Shown here piece by piece: positions 42,699-57,607 of a DNA stretch of 64,000 nucleotides. Source of the stretch: Clostridium scatologenes. Lineage in GTDB: Bacteria > Bacillota > Clostridia > Clostridiales > Clostridiaceae. Location: the NCBI RefSeq assembly GCF_000968375.1, contig NZ_CP009933.1, positions 4,402,001 through 4,466,000 on the forward strand, read 5' to 3'. The notes beneath the pieces are model-generated. The model saw only the letters and a list, made by a program, of their open reading frames with translations. It did not search any database and was not told where the DNA came from. The position numbers and the translations under genes are program-made. Position 1 is the first letter of the stretch. Every line of letters begins with the position of its first letter.

Positions 42699-42815
42699 CT
42701 GGCAACGACCTACTCTTCCACAGAGCCTCCCCTGCAGTACCATCGGCACTATAAAGCTTAACCATCGTGTTCGGAATGGGAACGGGTGTTACCTTTATGT
42801 CATTATCACCAGATA
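42699..42815 (-). rRNA. rrf: 5S rRNA
   Basis: Conserved 5S core in reverse complement: ACCCGTTCCCATTCCGAACA, GGTTAAGCTTTATAGTGCC and GAGAGTAGG-type 3' end. End positions are approximate to a few bases. Confidence 0.93.
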
Positions 42816-42880
42816 TTTTTTTATTTAATTTTTGAAAGTTTTTGTTCTTTCAAAATTGCACAGTGAACTTCTTTATTTGG

Positions 42881-47508
<4,628 letters not shown>

Positions 47509-47646
47509 AAAAGTTTAATCTGTACTCAAATTATTGACGTTAAACTTATTAGTTTAACTAATACTGGCTTATTTAAAATAAGACTTAAATCTTACTTTCA
47601 CTCTGTTTAATTTTCAAGGATCTTGTCGTACCCTGACGACTTTTAT

Positions 47647-47675
47647 ATCTTATCATGTTTGATCGATTTTGTCAA
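47647..47675 (-). promoter_or_regulatory. rRNA operon promoter
   Basis: Minus-strand -35 TTGACA (47670-47675), 17-bp spacer, -10 TAAGAT (47647-47652), about 140 bp upstream of the 16S gene. The rest of 47676-47950 is AT-rich with no gene. Confidence 0.8.
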
Positions 47676-47950
47676 GAACTTTTTTTAAATTCTTTTTCAC
47701 CAATCACACGATTTTCAAAGTATATCATGTGATTTTGTGTCTTTCAAACATTAATCAATCTAAGTTACTGTACTCATCAGCAACATGTGTTATTTTATCA
47801 AATTTAATTTGTTTTTATCGTTAATTTACGCCTATTATATTTAATTATAATAAATTTTCTAATTATATCTTTAAATTTCTATCTTTTCCTTATAAAGATA
47901 CACCTGGTTTAGTTTTCTTTATAATATAAACAAAATACTGTTAATTATAA

Positions 47951-47997
47951 AATTAAAACACATGACGAGGTAGTAATACCTCTCATGTGTTTTAATT
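47951..47997 (-). terminator. gyrA terminator
   Basis: Perfect 15-bp inverted repeat AATTAAAACACATGA (47951-47965) / TCATGTGTTTTAATT (47983-47997) with inner GAGGT/ACCTC stem, directly after the gyrA stop codon. Confidence 0.85.
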
Positions 47998-47999
47998 TT

Positions 48000-50480
48000 T
48001 TATTTATTTTCTGAAATTTTATCATCTTTTTCTTCATCAACTTCATCAATTTTTTCTACATTTTCGTCATAATTAATTTTAGCAATAGCAACTACCTTTT
48101 GTTCATCATCTGTTCTCATTAAAGTAACACCCATTGCATTTCTACTAGTTGTTGATATACCTGATACATTTAATCTTATAGCTACATTACTGCTATTTAC
48201 AAGCATCATTTCATCTTCGTCTTTTACTACTCTAGCCCCAACTATAGAACCCGTCTTTTCTGTTATTTTATATGTTATCATACCTTTTCCACCTCTTCTA
48301 TGAGGAGTGTACTCAGATACAGGAGTCCTCTTTCCAAAACCATTTTCACTTATAACTAAAACATCCTGTCCTTCACATACTATATCCATAGCAACTGCTA
48401 TATCTTCTTTTCTTAATGTTATAGCTTTAACACCTGTTGCAGTTCTTCCCATAGGTCTTACATCTCTCTCATTGAATCTGATAGCATAACCATTCTTAGT
48501 AAATACAAGTATTTCACTTTCTCCTGTAGTCATTCTAACACCTATAAGTTCATCATCTTCTCTTAAATTTATTGCATTTAATCCGTTTTTTCTTATAGAT
48601 GAGTATTGACTAACTTGAGTCTTTTTAATTATTCCCTGTCTTGTTCCCATTATGAAATAGTTAGTTTCATCAAATTCTTTAAATGTTATAACAGCCTGTA
48701 TTTTTTCATTAGTTTCAATAGGTAATAAGTTTATTAAATTCATCCCCTTGGCTGTTCTACCTGCATCTGGTAATTCATATCCTTTTAATTTATAAACCTT
48801 ACCCCTATTTGTAAAGAATAATATATTATTGTGCGTTGATGTAACAAACATATGCTCTACAAAATCATCTTCTTTAGTAGTCATTGCTTGTATTCCTTTT
48901 CCGCCTCTTTTTTGAGCAGAATATGTATCTGCTGCTATTCTCTTTATATATCCAGCATGTGTTAGTGTTACAACCACTTCCTGCTCCTGTATTAAGTCTT
49001 CTATACTTATCTCATTATCATTTTTTTGTATTTCAGTTCTTCTATCATCACCATATTTATTTTTTATTTCTGTAAGCTCTTCTTTTATTATTTTTAAAAC
49101 TAATTCTTCTTTTTCTAATACATCTTTCAAGTATGATATAGTGTTTTCTAATTCTTTATATTCATTTTCTATTTTTTCTCTTTCTAATCCTGTAAGCCTT
49201 TGAAGTCTCATATCTAATATAGCTTGCGACTGTTTTTCAGAAAGATTAAAACTATTCATAAGACCATTTTTGGCCTCTTCACCATTTTTAGAAGATCTTA
49301 TAAGATTTATAACTTCATCTATATGATCAAGTGCTATTCTTAATCCTTCTAAAATATGTGCCCTAGCTAAAGCTTTATCTAAATCAAATTTAGTTCTTCT
49401 TCTTATTACTTCTTTCTGAAATTCTAAATAATGTACAAGAATTTGTTTCAAATTCAGCACTTCTGGTTTATTATTTACAAGAGCAATCATTATAATACCA
49501 AAAGTATCCTGCATCTTGGTATGTTTAAAAAGTTGATTTAAAATTACATTAGGGTTGGCATCTCTTTTTAATTCTATTACAATTCTCATACCTTCCCTGT
49601 CTGATTCATCTCTTATATCTGAAATACCTTCTATTTTTTTATCCTTAACTAAGTCAGCTATACTTTCTATAAGCTTAGCTTTATTTACTTGATAAGGTAT
49701 TTCAGTTACAATTATTCTATGTCGTCCTTTTTCTTCTTCAATGTCAGTTTTAGCTCTTACAATAACTTTTCCTCTTCCAGTTTCATATGCATCTCTTATT
49801 CCCAACTTTCCAAGTATTATACCTGCAGTAGGAAAATCAGGTCCTTTTATTTCAGTCATTAATTCCATTATTGTTACTTCAGGATTATCTATAAGCATTG
49901 ATACCCCATTTATAACTTCTGTCAAGTTATGTGGAGGAATATTAGTTGCCATACCTACAGCTATTCCTGCAGATCCATTAACAAGTAAATTAGGAAATCT
50001 TGCTGGTATTACTGTTGGTTCCTGTTCTTCACCATCAAAATTAGGAATAAAATCTACTGTATTTTTATTTATATCTCTCAACATTTCAAGAGTTATTTTA
50101 TTCATTTTAGCTTCTGTATATCTCATAGCAGCTGCACTATCTCCATCTACAGAACCAAAATTTCCATGTCCATTTACTAATGTATACCTAATAGAAAAAT
50201 CCTGAGCTAATCTAACTAAAGCATCATAAACAGCCGTATCACCGTGTGGATGATATTTACCTAAAACATCTCCAACTATTCTTGCGCACTTCCTATATCC
50301 TTTATCAGGCGTTAGCCCTAATTCATGCATAGAATAAAGAATTCTCCTATGTACAGGTTTTAAACCATCACGTACATCCGGTAAAGCACGACCTACAATA
50401 ACACTCATAGCATAATCTATATAGCATTTTTTCATTTCATTGCTTATGTCTACTGGTAAAATCTTTCCTTCATTAAACAT
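48000..50480 (-). CDS. gyrA: DNA gyrase subunit A
   Basis: 826 residues from the ATG at 50480 (AAAGAGGTGTAATTG upstream). Breakage-reunion subunit of the type II topoisomerase that introduces negative supercoils. Quinolone-determining region GKYHPHGDTAVYDALVRLAQ, catalytic Tyr in AAAMRYTEAKM, long coiled coil (about 370-460), and a six-bladed C-terminal beta-pinwheel with the GyrA box QKRGGKGIQAM near residue 525. Acidic C-terminal tail. It lies 16 bp after gyrB and is expressed with it. Confidence 0.98.
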   Translation of the reverse strand: MFNEGKILPVDISNEMKKCYIDYAMSVIVGRALPDVRDGLKPVHRRILYSMHELGLTPDKGYRKCARIVGDVLGKYHPHGDTAVYDALVRLAQDFSIRYTLVNGHGNFGSVDGDSAAAMRYTEAKMNKITLEMLRDINKNTVDFIPNFDGEEQEPTVIPARFPNLLVNGSAGIAVGMATNIPPHNLTEVINGVSMLIDNPEVTIMELMTEIKGPDFPTAGIILGKLGIRDAYETGRGKVIVRAKTDIEEEKGRHRIIVTEIPYQVNKAKLIESIADLVKDKKIEGISDIRDESDREGMRIVIELKRDANPNVILNQLFKHTKMQDTFGIIMIALVNNKPEVLNLKQILVHYLEFQKEVIRRRTKFDLDKALARAHILEGLRIALDHIDEVINLIRSSKNGEEAKNGLMNSFNLSEKQSQAILDMRLQRLTGLEREKIENEYKELENTISYLKDVLEKEELVLKIIKEELTEIKNKYGDDRRTEIQKNDNEISIEDLIQEQEVVVTLTHAGYIKRIAADTYSAQKRGGKGIQAMTTKEDDFVEHMFVTSTHNNILFFTNRGKVYKLKGYELPDAGRTAKGMNLINLLPIETNEKIQAVITFKEFDETNYFIMGTRQGIIKKTQVSQYSSIRKNGLNAINLREDDELIGVRMTTGESEILVFTKNGYAIRFNERDVRPMGRTATGVKAITLRKEDIAVAMDIVCEGQDVLVISENGFGKRTPVSEYTPHRRGGKGMITYKITEKTGSIVGARVVKDEDEMMLVNSSNVAIRLNVSGISTTSRNAMGVTLMRTDDEQKVVAIAKINYDENVEKIDEVDEEKDDKISENK

Positions 50481-50496
50481 CAATTACACCTCTTTA

Positions 50497-52410
50497 TTAT
50501 ATGTCTAGGTTTATAACCTTTTTGGCATTTTCTTGTATGAACTCTCTACGAGGCTCTACCTTATCACCCATAAGTATAGTAAAAATTTCATCAGCTGCCA
50601 TAGCATCCTCTACTGTTACTTGAAGTAAGACCCTTTCATCTGGATTCATAGTAGTATCCCAAAGTTGTGTGGCATCCATTTCTCCAAGACCTTTATATCT
50701 TTGAATATTTGTATTATTATCTTTTCCACCCATATCCTCAAGCAACTTTTCCAATTCCTTATCAGTATAAGCATAATATTCTTTTTTACCTTTTGAAATC
50801 TTGTAAAGTGGTGGTTGAGCTATATATACATGTCCTTGATCTACTAGTTCTTTCATGTATCTATAGAAGAATGTAAGTAACAATGTTCTTATATGTGCAC
50901 CATCTACATCAGCATCTGTCATTATTATTATTCTATCATATCTTATTTTTTCAACATCAAAATCTTTACCTATTCCTCCACCAAAAGCTGTTATCATTGC
51001 CCTTATTTCTTCATAACCTAAAATTTTATCTAGCCTTTGCTTTTCAACATTCATTATTTTACCACGAAGAGGTAATATAGCTTGAAATTTTCTGTTTCTT
51101 CCTTGTTTTGCAGAACCCCCTGCAGAATCACCTTCGACTAAATATATTTCACATTCTTTAGGGTCCTTAGACGAACAATCTGCAAGTTTACCTGGTAAAG
51201 ATGTATTTTCAAGTATTGATTTACGTCTAGTTAATTCTCTAGCCTTTCTAGCTGCTTCCCTAGCACGTGATGCCATTAATGACTTATCAAGTATAGATTT
51301 TGCTATTTGTGGATTTTCTTGAAGAAAAGAACTTACTCCTTCACCTACTATACCATCAACTATTCCTCTAACTTCACTATTACCAAGTTTTGTTTTTGTT
51401 TGGCCTTCAAATTGAGGATCAATAAGCTTTACTGATATAACTGCTGTAAGTCCTTCTCTTATATCTTCTCCAGATAAATTTTTATCATTTTCTTTTAAAA
51501 TTCCGAATTTTTTTGCATAATCATTAAAAGCTCTTGTTAATGCAGATTTGAACCCAGCTAAATGCGTTCCGCCTTCTACTGTATCTATATTGTTTGCAAA
51601 AGAAAATATATTTTCTGTGTAACCATCATTATATTGAATAGAAATTTCAACAGAACAATTTTGTTTGTTTCCTTCAACATATATTGGCTCTTTATTGATT
51701 ATTTGCTTATTTCTATTTAGATAAGATACAAAAGACTTTATTCCACCTTCATAATGGAAAACTTCTACTTTATCTATTCTTTCATCACTTAAATTAATTC
51801 TTATATTTCTATTTAGAAATGCTAATTCTCTTAATCTTTGAGCTAATGTATCATAATCATACTCTACTTCATCAAAGATTTCAGCATCTGGCTTAAAGTG
51901 AATCTTAGTACCATGTCCTTCACTATCACCTACTATTTCAAGACCAGTTTTAACTTTACCTCTTTCAAATTTCTGCTTCCATACATGCCCTTCTCTTTTA
52001 ACTTCAACTTCACATAATTCTGAAAGTGCATTTACAACAGAAGCTCCTACACCATGAAGTCCTCCTGAAACCTTGTATCCACCTCCACCAAACTTTCCAC
52101 CTGCGTGTAGAACTGTCATTATTACCTCTACAGTAGGTTTTTTCATTTTAGGATGCATACCAACTGGCATTCCTCTACCATCATCAATAACAGTAATTGA
52201 ATTATCTTTATGTATAAAAATTTCTATATTTTTGCAAAAACCAGCTAAAGCCTCATCTATACTGTTATCCACTATTTCATAAACTAAATGATGAAGCCCT
52301 CTAGCACTTGTACTTCCTATATACATCCCTGGTCTTTTTCTTACTGCTTCCAGTCCTTCTAATACCTGTATTTGATTTTCATCATAAACTTGTTTTTTTT
52401 GTTCTGACAT
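50497..52410 (-). CDS. gyrB: DNA gyrase subunit B
   Basis: 637 residues. ATPase subunit: GHKL motifs (EIVDNSIDEALAGFC, DDGRGMPVGMH, GLHGVGASVVNAL), transducer domain, TOPRIM with EGDSAGGSAKQGRNRKFQAI and DADVDGAHI, and the C-terminal QRYKGLGEMDATQLW. Target of coumarins. ATG follows AGGAGGATAGGT. Same operon as remB and recF. Confidence 0.98.
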   Translation of the reverse strand: MSEQKKQVYDENQIQVLEGLEAVRKRPGMYIGSTSARGLHHLVYEIVDNSIDEALAGFCKNIEIFIHKDNSITVIDDGRGMPVGMHPKMKKPTVEVIMTVLHAGGKFGGGGYKVSGGLHGVGASVVNALSELCEVEVKREGHVWKQKFERGKVKTGLEIVGDSEGHGTKIHFKPDAEIFDEVEYDYDTLAQRLRELAFLNRNIRINLSDERIDKVEVFHYEGGIKSFVSYLNRNKQIINKEPIYVEGNKQNCSVEISIQYNDGYTENIFSFANNIDTVEGGTHLAGFKSALTRAFNDYAKKFGILKENDKNLSGEDIREGLTAVISVKLIDPQFEGQTKTKLGNSEVRGIVDGIVGEGVSSFLQENPQIAKSILDKSLMASRAREAARKARELTRRKSILENTSLPGKLADCSSKDPKECEIYLVEGDSAGGSAKQGRNRKFQAILPLRGKIMNVEKQRLDKILGYEEIRAMITAFGGGIGKDFDVEKIRYDRIIIMTDADVDGAHIRTLLLTFFYRYMKELVDQGHVYIAQPPLYKISKGKKEYYAYTDKELEKLLEDMGGKDNNTNIQRYKGLGEMDATQLWDTTMNPDERVLLQVTVEDAMAADEIFTILMGDKVEPRREFIQENAKKVINLDI

Positions 52411-52425
52411 ACCTATCCTCCTATT

Positions 52426-52689
52426 CTAAGGCTCATAATATAAAGTTTCTGATCTTTTAGTTAAAGTAGATGAGGAAATAGGTGATAAATAAATTTTACT
52501 TTTTTTATCAACTTCAGCTATAATAAAGGACTTTGGTTTATCCTTAGTAATCCTTTGAACAAAGCCATCTTCCTCAGCCATTCTCAAAAACTGAATAGTA
52601 TCAGAACTATACATTGAATTTTCCACATCAAATATACCAATTATATCTTTTATTGGAACCACTATATTTTCACCTAAGTGTAAAAACAT
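52426..52689 (-). CDS. remB: RemB/DUF370 extracellular matrix regulator-like protein
   Basis: 87 residues from the ATG at 52689 (GAAAGGAGATTGTTTT upstream). DUF370 pattern: MFLHLGENIVVPIKDIIGIF, then RITKDKPKSFIIAEVDKKSK and IYLSPISSSTLTKR. In B. subtilis the RemB (YaaB) gene occupies the same place between recF and gyrB. RemA/RemB-type proteins are DNA-binding regulators of biofilm matrix genes; the target here is unknown. Confidence 0.88.
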   Translation of the reverse strand: MFLHLGENIVVPIKDIIGIFDVENSMYSSDTIQFLRMAEEDGFVQRITKDKPKSFIIAEVDKKSKIYLSPISSSTLTKRSETLYYEP

Positions 52690-52703
52690 AAAACAATCTC
52701 CTT

Positions 52704-53795
52704 TCAAATTCTATTAACAAAACCTTTTTCAACTACAAATAATTGAGAATCTTTTTTTAAATTGTTTTTTATATCTTCAATTCCAGTACATGTTATAAAT
52801 GTCTGTATATCACTAATAGAATTTAATATATATTTTTGTCTATTAGAATCTAGTTCAGATAAAACGTCATCTAATAAAAGAACTGGATATTCGCCAATAG
52901 TTTCTTTTATTATTTCTAAAGAAGCAAATTTAATAGTTAAAACTGAAGTTCTTTGCTGTCCTTGTGAACCATAACTTCTAGTATCTACTCCATTTATTTT
53001 TATACTAAAATCATCTCTATGAGGTCCAAAAGATGTAATTCTCTTTTCAAAATCTTTTAATCTATTATTTTCTAATAAATTTAGAATTTCTTCTTCTGAA
53101 TTATCAATACTTTTTACACTTGTTATATAGTTGAATTCTATATTTTCAGAACCTGAAGTTATATTCCTATGTATTATTATGCCCTTTTCTGTAAGTTTTT
53201 TTACATAATGATTCCTAGTTTTAACTATATATGCCCCATATTTAGAGAGTTGTTCGTCATACACTTGTAACATATCTAAATTTTTCTTATCCCATTTTCT
53301 TAAAACTACATTTCTTTCATTTAAGACCTTATTGTATTGAACAAGATTGAAATAATACTTTTTACTTAATTTGCACAATTCTATGTCTAAGAACTTTCGT
53401 CTATGTGATGGAGATTCTTTAACTATTTTTAAATCCTCAGGTGAAAACATAACTACATTAAAAACTCCCATAAGGTCAGATATCTTATTTACCTTAATAG
53501 AGTTTACATTTACACCCTTTTTACCTTCTTTAAAAATTTTTATTTCTATCTTTTTATCTATTCTATCCTTTGAAACATACAAATTTATATAAGCTTCTTT
53601 ACCATTCCAATTTATAAGTTCTTTATCCTTATTTGTTCTTGGAGATTTTCCAATGCTGCAATAGTATATGCTCTCTAAAATATTGGTTTTTCCTTGAGCA
53701 TTATTACCAATAAAAACATTTATATTTTTATTTAGTTCTATATTTAATTCTTTATAGTTTCTAAAATTAATGAGTTGCAAATATTTTATATACAT
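52704..53795 (-). CDS. recF: DNA replication/repair protein RecF
   Basis: 363 residues from the ATG at 53795 (TAGGTGTTTTTTGT upstream). SMC-like ATPase that helps load RecA at gaps: Walker A GNNAQGKTN (about residue 30), signature YGSQGQQRTSVLTIKF, Walker B LLLDDVLSELD. Normal length. It sits between the S4 gene and remB. Confidence 0.96.
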   Translation of the reverse strand: MYIKYLQLINFRNYKELNIELNKNINVFIGNNAQGKTNILESIYYCSIGKSPRTNKDKELINWNGKEAYINLYVSKDRIDKKIEIKIFKEGKKGVNVNSIKVNKISDLMGVFNVVMFSPEDLKIVKESPSHRRKFLDIELCKLSKKYYFNLVQYNKVLNERNVVLRKWDKKNLDMLQVYDEQLSKYGAYIVKTRNHYVKKLTEKGIIIHRNITSGSENIEFNYITSVKSIDNSEEEILNLLENNRLKDFEKRITSFGPHRDDFSIKINGVDTRSYGSQGQQRTSVLTIKFASLEIIKETIGEYPVLLLDDVLSELDSNRQKYILNSISDIQTFITCTGIEDIKNNLKKDSQLFVVEKGFVNRI

Positions 53796-53899
53796 ACAAA
53801 AAACACCTAACATAATTATACCATACTATGGTTAATGCACAATTAACATTAGAACATTGCCAAATAATAATTATAAATCAATTTACGTATTAATGTAAA

Positions 53900-54106
53900 T
53901 TATATTATTTTATAAGTTTCTCCATCAAATTCTATAATATCTCCCTTTGTAAGCTTCTTTCCTCTTCTTACTTCAATTTCATTATTTACTTTAACTAAAC
54001 CATCTTTTATAAATATTTTAGCTTCAGAACCTAAAGATACAGCTCCACACCATTTTAAAAAAGAGTCTAATTTTATAATATCAGTATTTATTTCTATTTC
54101 TTTCAT
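53900..54106 (-). CDS. rlbA: S4 domain RNA-binding protein (YaaA/RlbA)
   Basis: 68 residues with an S4 fold: LDSFLKWCGAVSLGSEAKIF, KDGLVKVNNEIEVRRGKKLT. The gene is conserved between dnaN and recF in Firmicutes. It probably binds rRNA or ribosome-related RNA. ATG follows GTGAGGAAATTAATTC. Confidence 0.9.
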   Translation of the reverse strand: MKEIEINTDIIKLDSFLKWCGAVSLGSEAKIFIKDGLVKVNNEIEVRRGKKLTKGDIIEFDGETYKII

Positions 54107-54129
54107 GAATTAATTTCCTCACTTTAAAC

Positions 54130-55233
54130 TTAATTATTTACTAATCTAACAGGTAATACAAGATATGTGCAATTATTAGTATTTTTATTTTTTATTATGC
54201 AAGGACTTACACTACTTGATAGTTCTATTACTACTTCATCTTCTTCCATTATTTTTAGAACATCAATAAGATATTTTGAATTAAATGCAATCTGAAGAGG
54301 TTCACCTTGCAAAATTATATTAAGTTCTTCCCTTACCATTCCTAATTGAGAATTAGAAGTTATTACCATGTTTTCATCTTCTATATCAAACTTTATAAGA
54401 TTAGTATTACCATCCTTACCCATAAGTGATGCTCTTTCTATAGAATTAAGTAATACTATTCTCTTAGCAATAATTTTCAAATTGTATTCTTCTGGAATTA
54501 TCGAATTATACTTAATAAATTCACCTTCTAAAAGCCTTGATATAATTTTAGTTTCTCCAATGCTAAATAGAATATGGTTTGGTGTAAATGTTATGTTTAC
54601 ACTTTCCTCATTTTCTTCTAATATTTTAGACACTTCACTTAAAGTTTTTCCTGGTATTACTGCATTTATTATGTTATCTGTGTCTAAAGCCTCAGATTTT
54701 AGTGCAAGCCTATATCCATCTAATGCTACTAAATTTAACTTTTTATTTTTTATTTCAAATAGTATACCTGTGAGTATAGGTCTAGTTTCATCTTGTGCTG
54801 TAGCAAATATAGTACCCCTTATCATATTTTTTAATATATTTTGAGGTATACTAAATATCATATTTTCATTTATATTTGGAAGCTCAGGAAAATCTTCCGA
54901 ATTCATGTGGATAAGAGTAAATCTAGATTTATTGCATACAATTTCTATAGAATTATTGTCTATAGTAGCTATATGTATAGTGTCATTATCCAATTTTCTT
55001 ATTATTTCTCCGAATATTTTTGCGTCTATAACTATGCTTCCTTCTTCAATTATATCTGATTTTATTTTAGTTTCTATACTTAAGTCTATATCAGATCCTG
55101 TTAAAATCAATTCATTTTGGTGAGTTTTTATATATATTCCATTTAAAATAGGAAGAGTAGATTTTCCTGTTATAGCTTTTTGTACTGTAGATATTCCTTC
55201 TTGCAATATTGATTTTTCACATGTAAATTTCAT
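54130..55233 (-). CDS. dnaN: DNA polymerase III beta subunit (sliding clamp)
   Basis: 367 residues from the ATG at 55233 (ATAAGGAGGACTTATATT upstream). Three tandem clamp domains; starts MKFTCEKSILQEGISTVQKA and ends with the typical CTYLVLPVRL. It forms the ring that tethers polymerase. Downstream of dnaA with DnaA boxes between them. Confidence 0.97.
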   Translation of the reverse strand: MKFTCEKSILQEGISTVQKAITGKSTLPILNGIYIKTHQNELILTGSDIDLSIETKIKSDIIEEGSIVIDAKIFGEIIRKLDNDTIHIATIDNNSIEIVCNKSRFTLIHMNSEDFPELPNINENMIFSIPQNILKNMIRGTIFATAQDETRPILTGILFEIKNKKLNLVALDGYRLALKSEALDTDNIINAVIPGKTLSEVSKILEENEESVNITFTPNHILFSIGETKIISRLLEGEFIKYNSIIPEEYNLKIIAKRIVLLNSIERASLMGKDGNTNLIKFDIEDENMVITSNSQLGMVREELNIILQGEPLQIAFNSKYLIDVLKIMEEDEVVIELSSSVSPCIIKNKNTNNCTYLVLPVRLVNN

Positions 55234-55328
55234 AATATAAGTCCTCCTTATACACAATATATTTTTAATATATTATAGATTAGATAATTATATATTTATA
55301 GTAGTAATAGTAGTAGGGGCTGTGATTA

Positions 55329-55457
55329 TGTGGATAACCCATATAACCGTTTATATACCTGAAAAATTAAGAAAAAATAATTGTGGATAAGTAAACACAT
55401 AACATTTGACTTTATCCACATAATTAAAACAAAAATAATATTGTTTTGTTATCCACA
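55329..55457. promoter_or_regulatory. DnaA-box cluster between dnaA and dnaN (oriC part 2)
   Basis: Four TTATCCACA-type boxes: 55329-55337 and 55382-55390 (reverse), 55412-55420 and 55449-55457 (forward), in AT-rich DNA. All match the consensus exactly. With the cluster upstream of dnaA they make a bipartite origin, as in B. subtilis. Confidence 0.88.
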
Positions 55458-55493
55458 AGATATTATTAAATAAGTATAAACAGTTGTTTATAT

Positions 55494-56846
55494 TTATTTT
55501 TGATTTATTCTCTTAGTAAGGTCGTTAACTGCGTTTTGGAGACTTTCATCAACTTTTAAATTCCCAGATATTTTTTCATAAGCATGTATTACTGTAGTAT
55601 GATCTCTTCCACCAAATTCTTCGCCAATTTTAGGTAGAGACATATCTGTAAGTTTTCGAGATAAATACATGGCAATTTGTCGAGGAAAAGCAACATTTCG
55701 AGTTCTTCTTGATGATTTAAAATCATCTACCTTGAGATTAAAATAATTAGCCACTACATCTTGTATCAAATCTATAGTAACTTGTTTAGATTGTTTGCTG
55801 GATATAATGTCTTTTAGAGCTTCAGCAGCTAAATCTACACTAATTTCTTTATTAGTCAGAGAAGAAAAAGCTACTATTCTAATAAGAGCTCCTTCTAATT
55901 CCCTTATGTTGGATTTTATTTTTGTAGCTATATATACCATAACTTCATTTGGTATATTTAGATTTTCTACATCAGCTTTTTTCTTAAGTATAGCCATTCT
56001 AGTTTCAAAATCAGGAGCTTGTATATCTGCAATAAGTCCCCATTCAAATCTAGAACGAAGTCTATCTTCAAGTGTAGGAATTTCTTTCGGAGGTCGATCA
56101 CTTGAAAGAATTATTTGTTTACTTGCATCATGTAGAGCATTAAATGTATGGAAAAATTCTTCTTGAGTTCTTTCTTTACCTGCTATAAATTGAATATCAT
56201 CTATTAAAAGAACATCTATATTTCTATATTTGTTTCTAAAATCTACATTTTTATCATCTTTAATTGAATTTATAAGTTCATTTGTAAATTTTTCTGATGA
56301 TACATAAACAACTTTGGAACTTGGATTATTTTCTAATATATAATGACCTATAGCATGCATTAAATGAGTTTTTCCAAGACCAACGCCACCATAAATAAAA
56401 AGAGGGTTATAAGCCTTAGCTGGTGATTCTGCTACAGCTAAAGATGCAGCATGAGCAAACCTGTTACTATTACCTATTACAAAAGAATCAAAAGTATATT
56501 TTGGGTTTAGCATAGTTGACATTTCGTCATTAACATTTATATGTGATTTAGTATCTTTTAATTTTGTTTTTGGTTCTTCTGAAGTTTGAGTTTCTTCAGA
56601 AACTATTGAAAATTCAACATTATACTTTTTGGATGTAATAAGCTTTAATGCATTTACTATCAAATCTTTATATCTAGTATTAAGTATTCCTCGAGTGAAA
56701 TCATTAGGAACACTTAAATGTAAGATATTATCATTAATAGACAAAGGGATAATACTTTTTATCCAAGTATTAAAACTTACTTCAGTGAGTTCACCTTTTA
56801 TTATGTTTAATGTTTTTTCCCATATTTCTTTTAGATGGGCATTCAT
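55494..56846 (-). CDS. dnaA: Chromosomal replication initiator DnaA
   Basis: 450 residues. N-terminal oligomerisation domain, linker (about 80-110), AAA+ core with Walker A GGVGLGKTHLMHAIG and Walker B VLLIDDIQFI, and the C-terminal DnaA-box-binding helix with the signature GGRDHTTVIHAYEKI. ATG follows GGAGGATACAAA. It is flanked by DnaA boxes on both sides. Confidence 0.98.
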   Translation of the reverse strand: MNAHLKEIWEKTLNIIKGELTEVSFNTWIKSIIPLSINDNILHLSVPNDFTRGILNTRYKDLIVNALKLITSKKYNVEFSIVSEETQTSEEPKTKLKDTKSHINVNDEMSTMLNPKYTFDSFVIGNSNRFAHAASLAVAESPAKAYNPLFIYGGVGLGKTHLMHAIGHYILENNPSSKVVYVSSEKFTNELINSIKDDKNVDFRNKYRNIDVLLIDDIQFIAGKERTQEEFFHTFNALHDASKQIILSSDRPPKEIPTLEDRLRSRFEWGLIADIQAPDFETRMAILKKKADVENLNIPNEVMVYIATKIKSNIRELEGALIRIVAFSSLTNKEISVDLAAEALKDIISSKQSKQVTIDLIQDVVANYFNLKVDDFKSSRRTRNVAFPRQIAMYLSRKLTDMSLPKIGEEFGGRDHTTVIHAYEKISGNLKVDESLQNAVNDLTKRINQK

Positions 56847-57097
56847 TTTGTATCCTCCAGTCTTAAATAAAAAATAAAATTAACAATATATGAACATAAT
56901 TATAAACACTATTATATTTTTTTGACAAATGTTTATAAAAATATTCACATGTTAACAAAAATGTTTATAGTATTACAGTTTGAAAAGTTATCAACATTAG
57001 TAAAAAATAAATATTAAGATTATAAACAGCGAATAATATTAAGCAATTAGTTAAAAATATGAAAAGCATAAGTACTTTTCATATAATTAGAAACAAG

Positions 57098-57208
57098 TTA
57101 TACACAATTTTATACACAGGTGTGCATAACTTTTAAAAAAAACAAGTTATACACAACTCTCTATTAATAATATCAAAACCTGACAACCTATTCAAGAAGT
57201 TATCCACA
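57098..57208. other. oriC: DnaA-box cluster between dnaA and rpmH
   Basis: TTATACACA at 57098-57106, 57110-57118 and 57147-57155; TGTGCATAA (reverse) 57121-57129; TTATCCACA 57200-57208. It lies in a 570-bp gene-free gap between divergent dnaA and rpmH. The rest of 56847-57097 is AT-rich and should contain the dnaA promoter. Confidence 0.88.
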
Positions 57209-57270
57209 AAAAAGAAATAAAAAATGTCACAGGCTAGTTTTTATTTCTTTTTTTACTTACAGAATTTATG

Positions 57271-57299
57271 TTGACATTGTAACTTCATGAATATATAAT
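57271..57299 (+). promoter_or_regulatory. rpmH promoter
   Basis: Perfect consensus sigma-A promoter: TTGACA (57271-57276), 17-bp spacer, TATAAT (57294-57299), about 120 bp before rpmH. Confidence 0.85.
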
Positions 57300-57419
57300 T
57301 TAATAGTGAAACTTTAAACGTGGTAATGAGTTGATAATTAACTTAAGCAAGTAATCCTCATAGGCTTAAAGTGAGTTTTAGAGGGTCATATAACTTACTT
57401 AAAAGGGGGTGTAGTTAGA

Positions 57420-57554
57420 ATGTTCATGACTTATCAACCAAAAAAGAAACAAAGAAAAAAAGAGCATGGCTTCAGAAAAAGAATGAGTACTTCATCAGGA
57501 AGAAACGTTCTTAAGAGAAGAAGATTAAAAGGTAGAAAAAGATTAACAGCATAA
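57420..57554 (+). CDS. rpmH: Ribosomal protein L34
   Basis: 44 residues: MFMTYQPKKKQRKKEHGFRK, then STSSGRNVLKRRRLKGRKR. The typical conserved 50S subunit protein, highly basic. AAAAGGGGGTGTAGTTAGA precedes the ATG; ATG at 57426 is an alternative. First gene of the rightward origin-proximal operon. Confidence 0.97.
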   Translation: MFMTYQPKKKQRKKEHGFRKRMSTSSGRNVLKRRRLKGRKRLTA

Positions 57555-57595
57555 GGGCCGCTTTTGTGGCCTTTTTCTGCAATTGCAGAAAAAAA
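57555..57595 (+). terminator. Hairpins between rpmH and rnpA (attenuator)
   Basis: GGCC-N8-GGCC followed by TTTTT, overlapping a second stem TTTTTCTGCAA/TTGCAGAAAAA. The two cannot both use the T-run. They probably reduce readthrough from the abundant rpmH message into rnpA. Confidence 0.6.
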
Positions 57596-57607
57596 GGAGC
57601 AAGATAA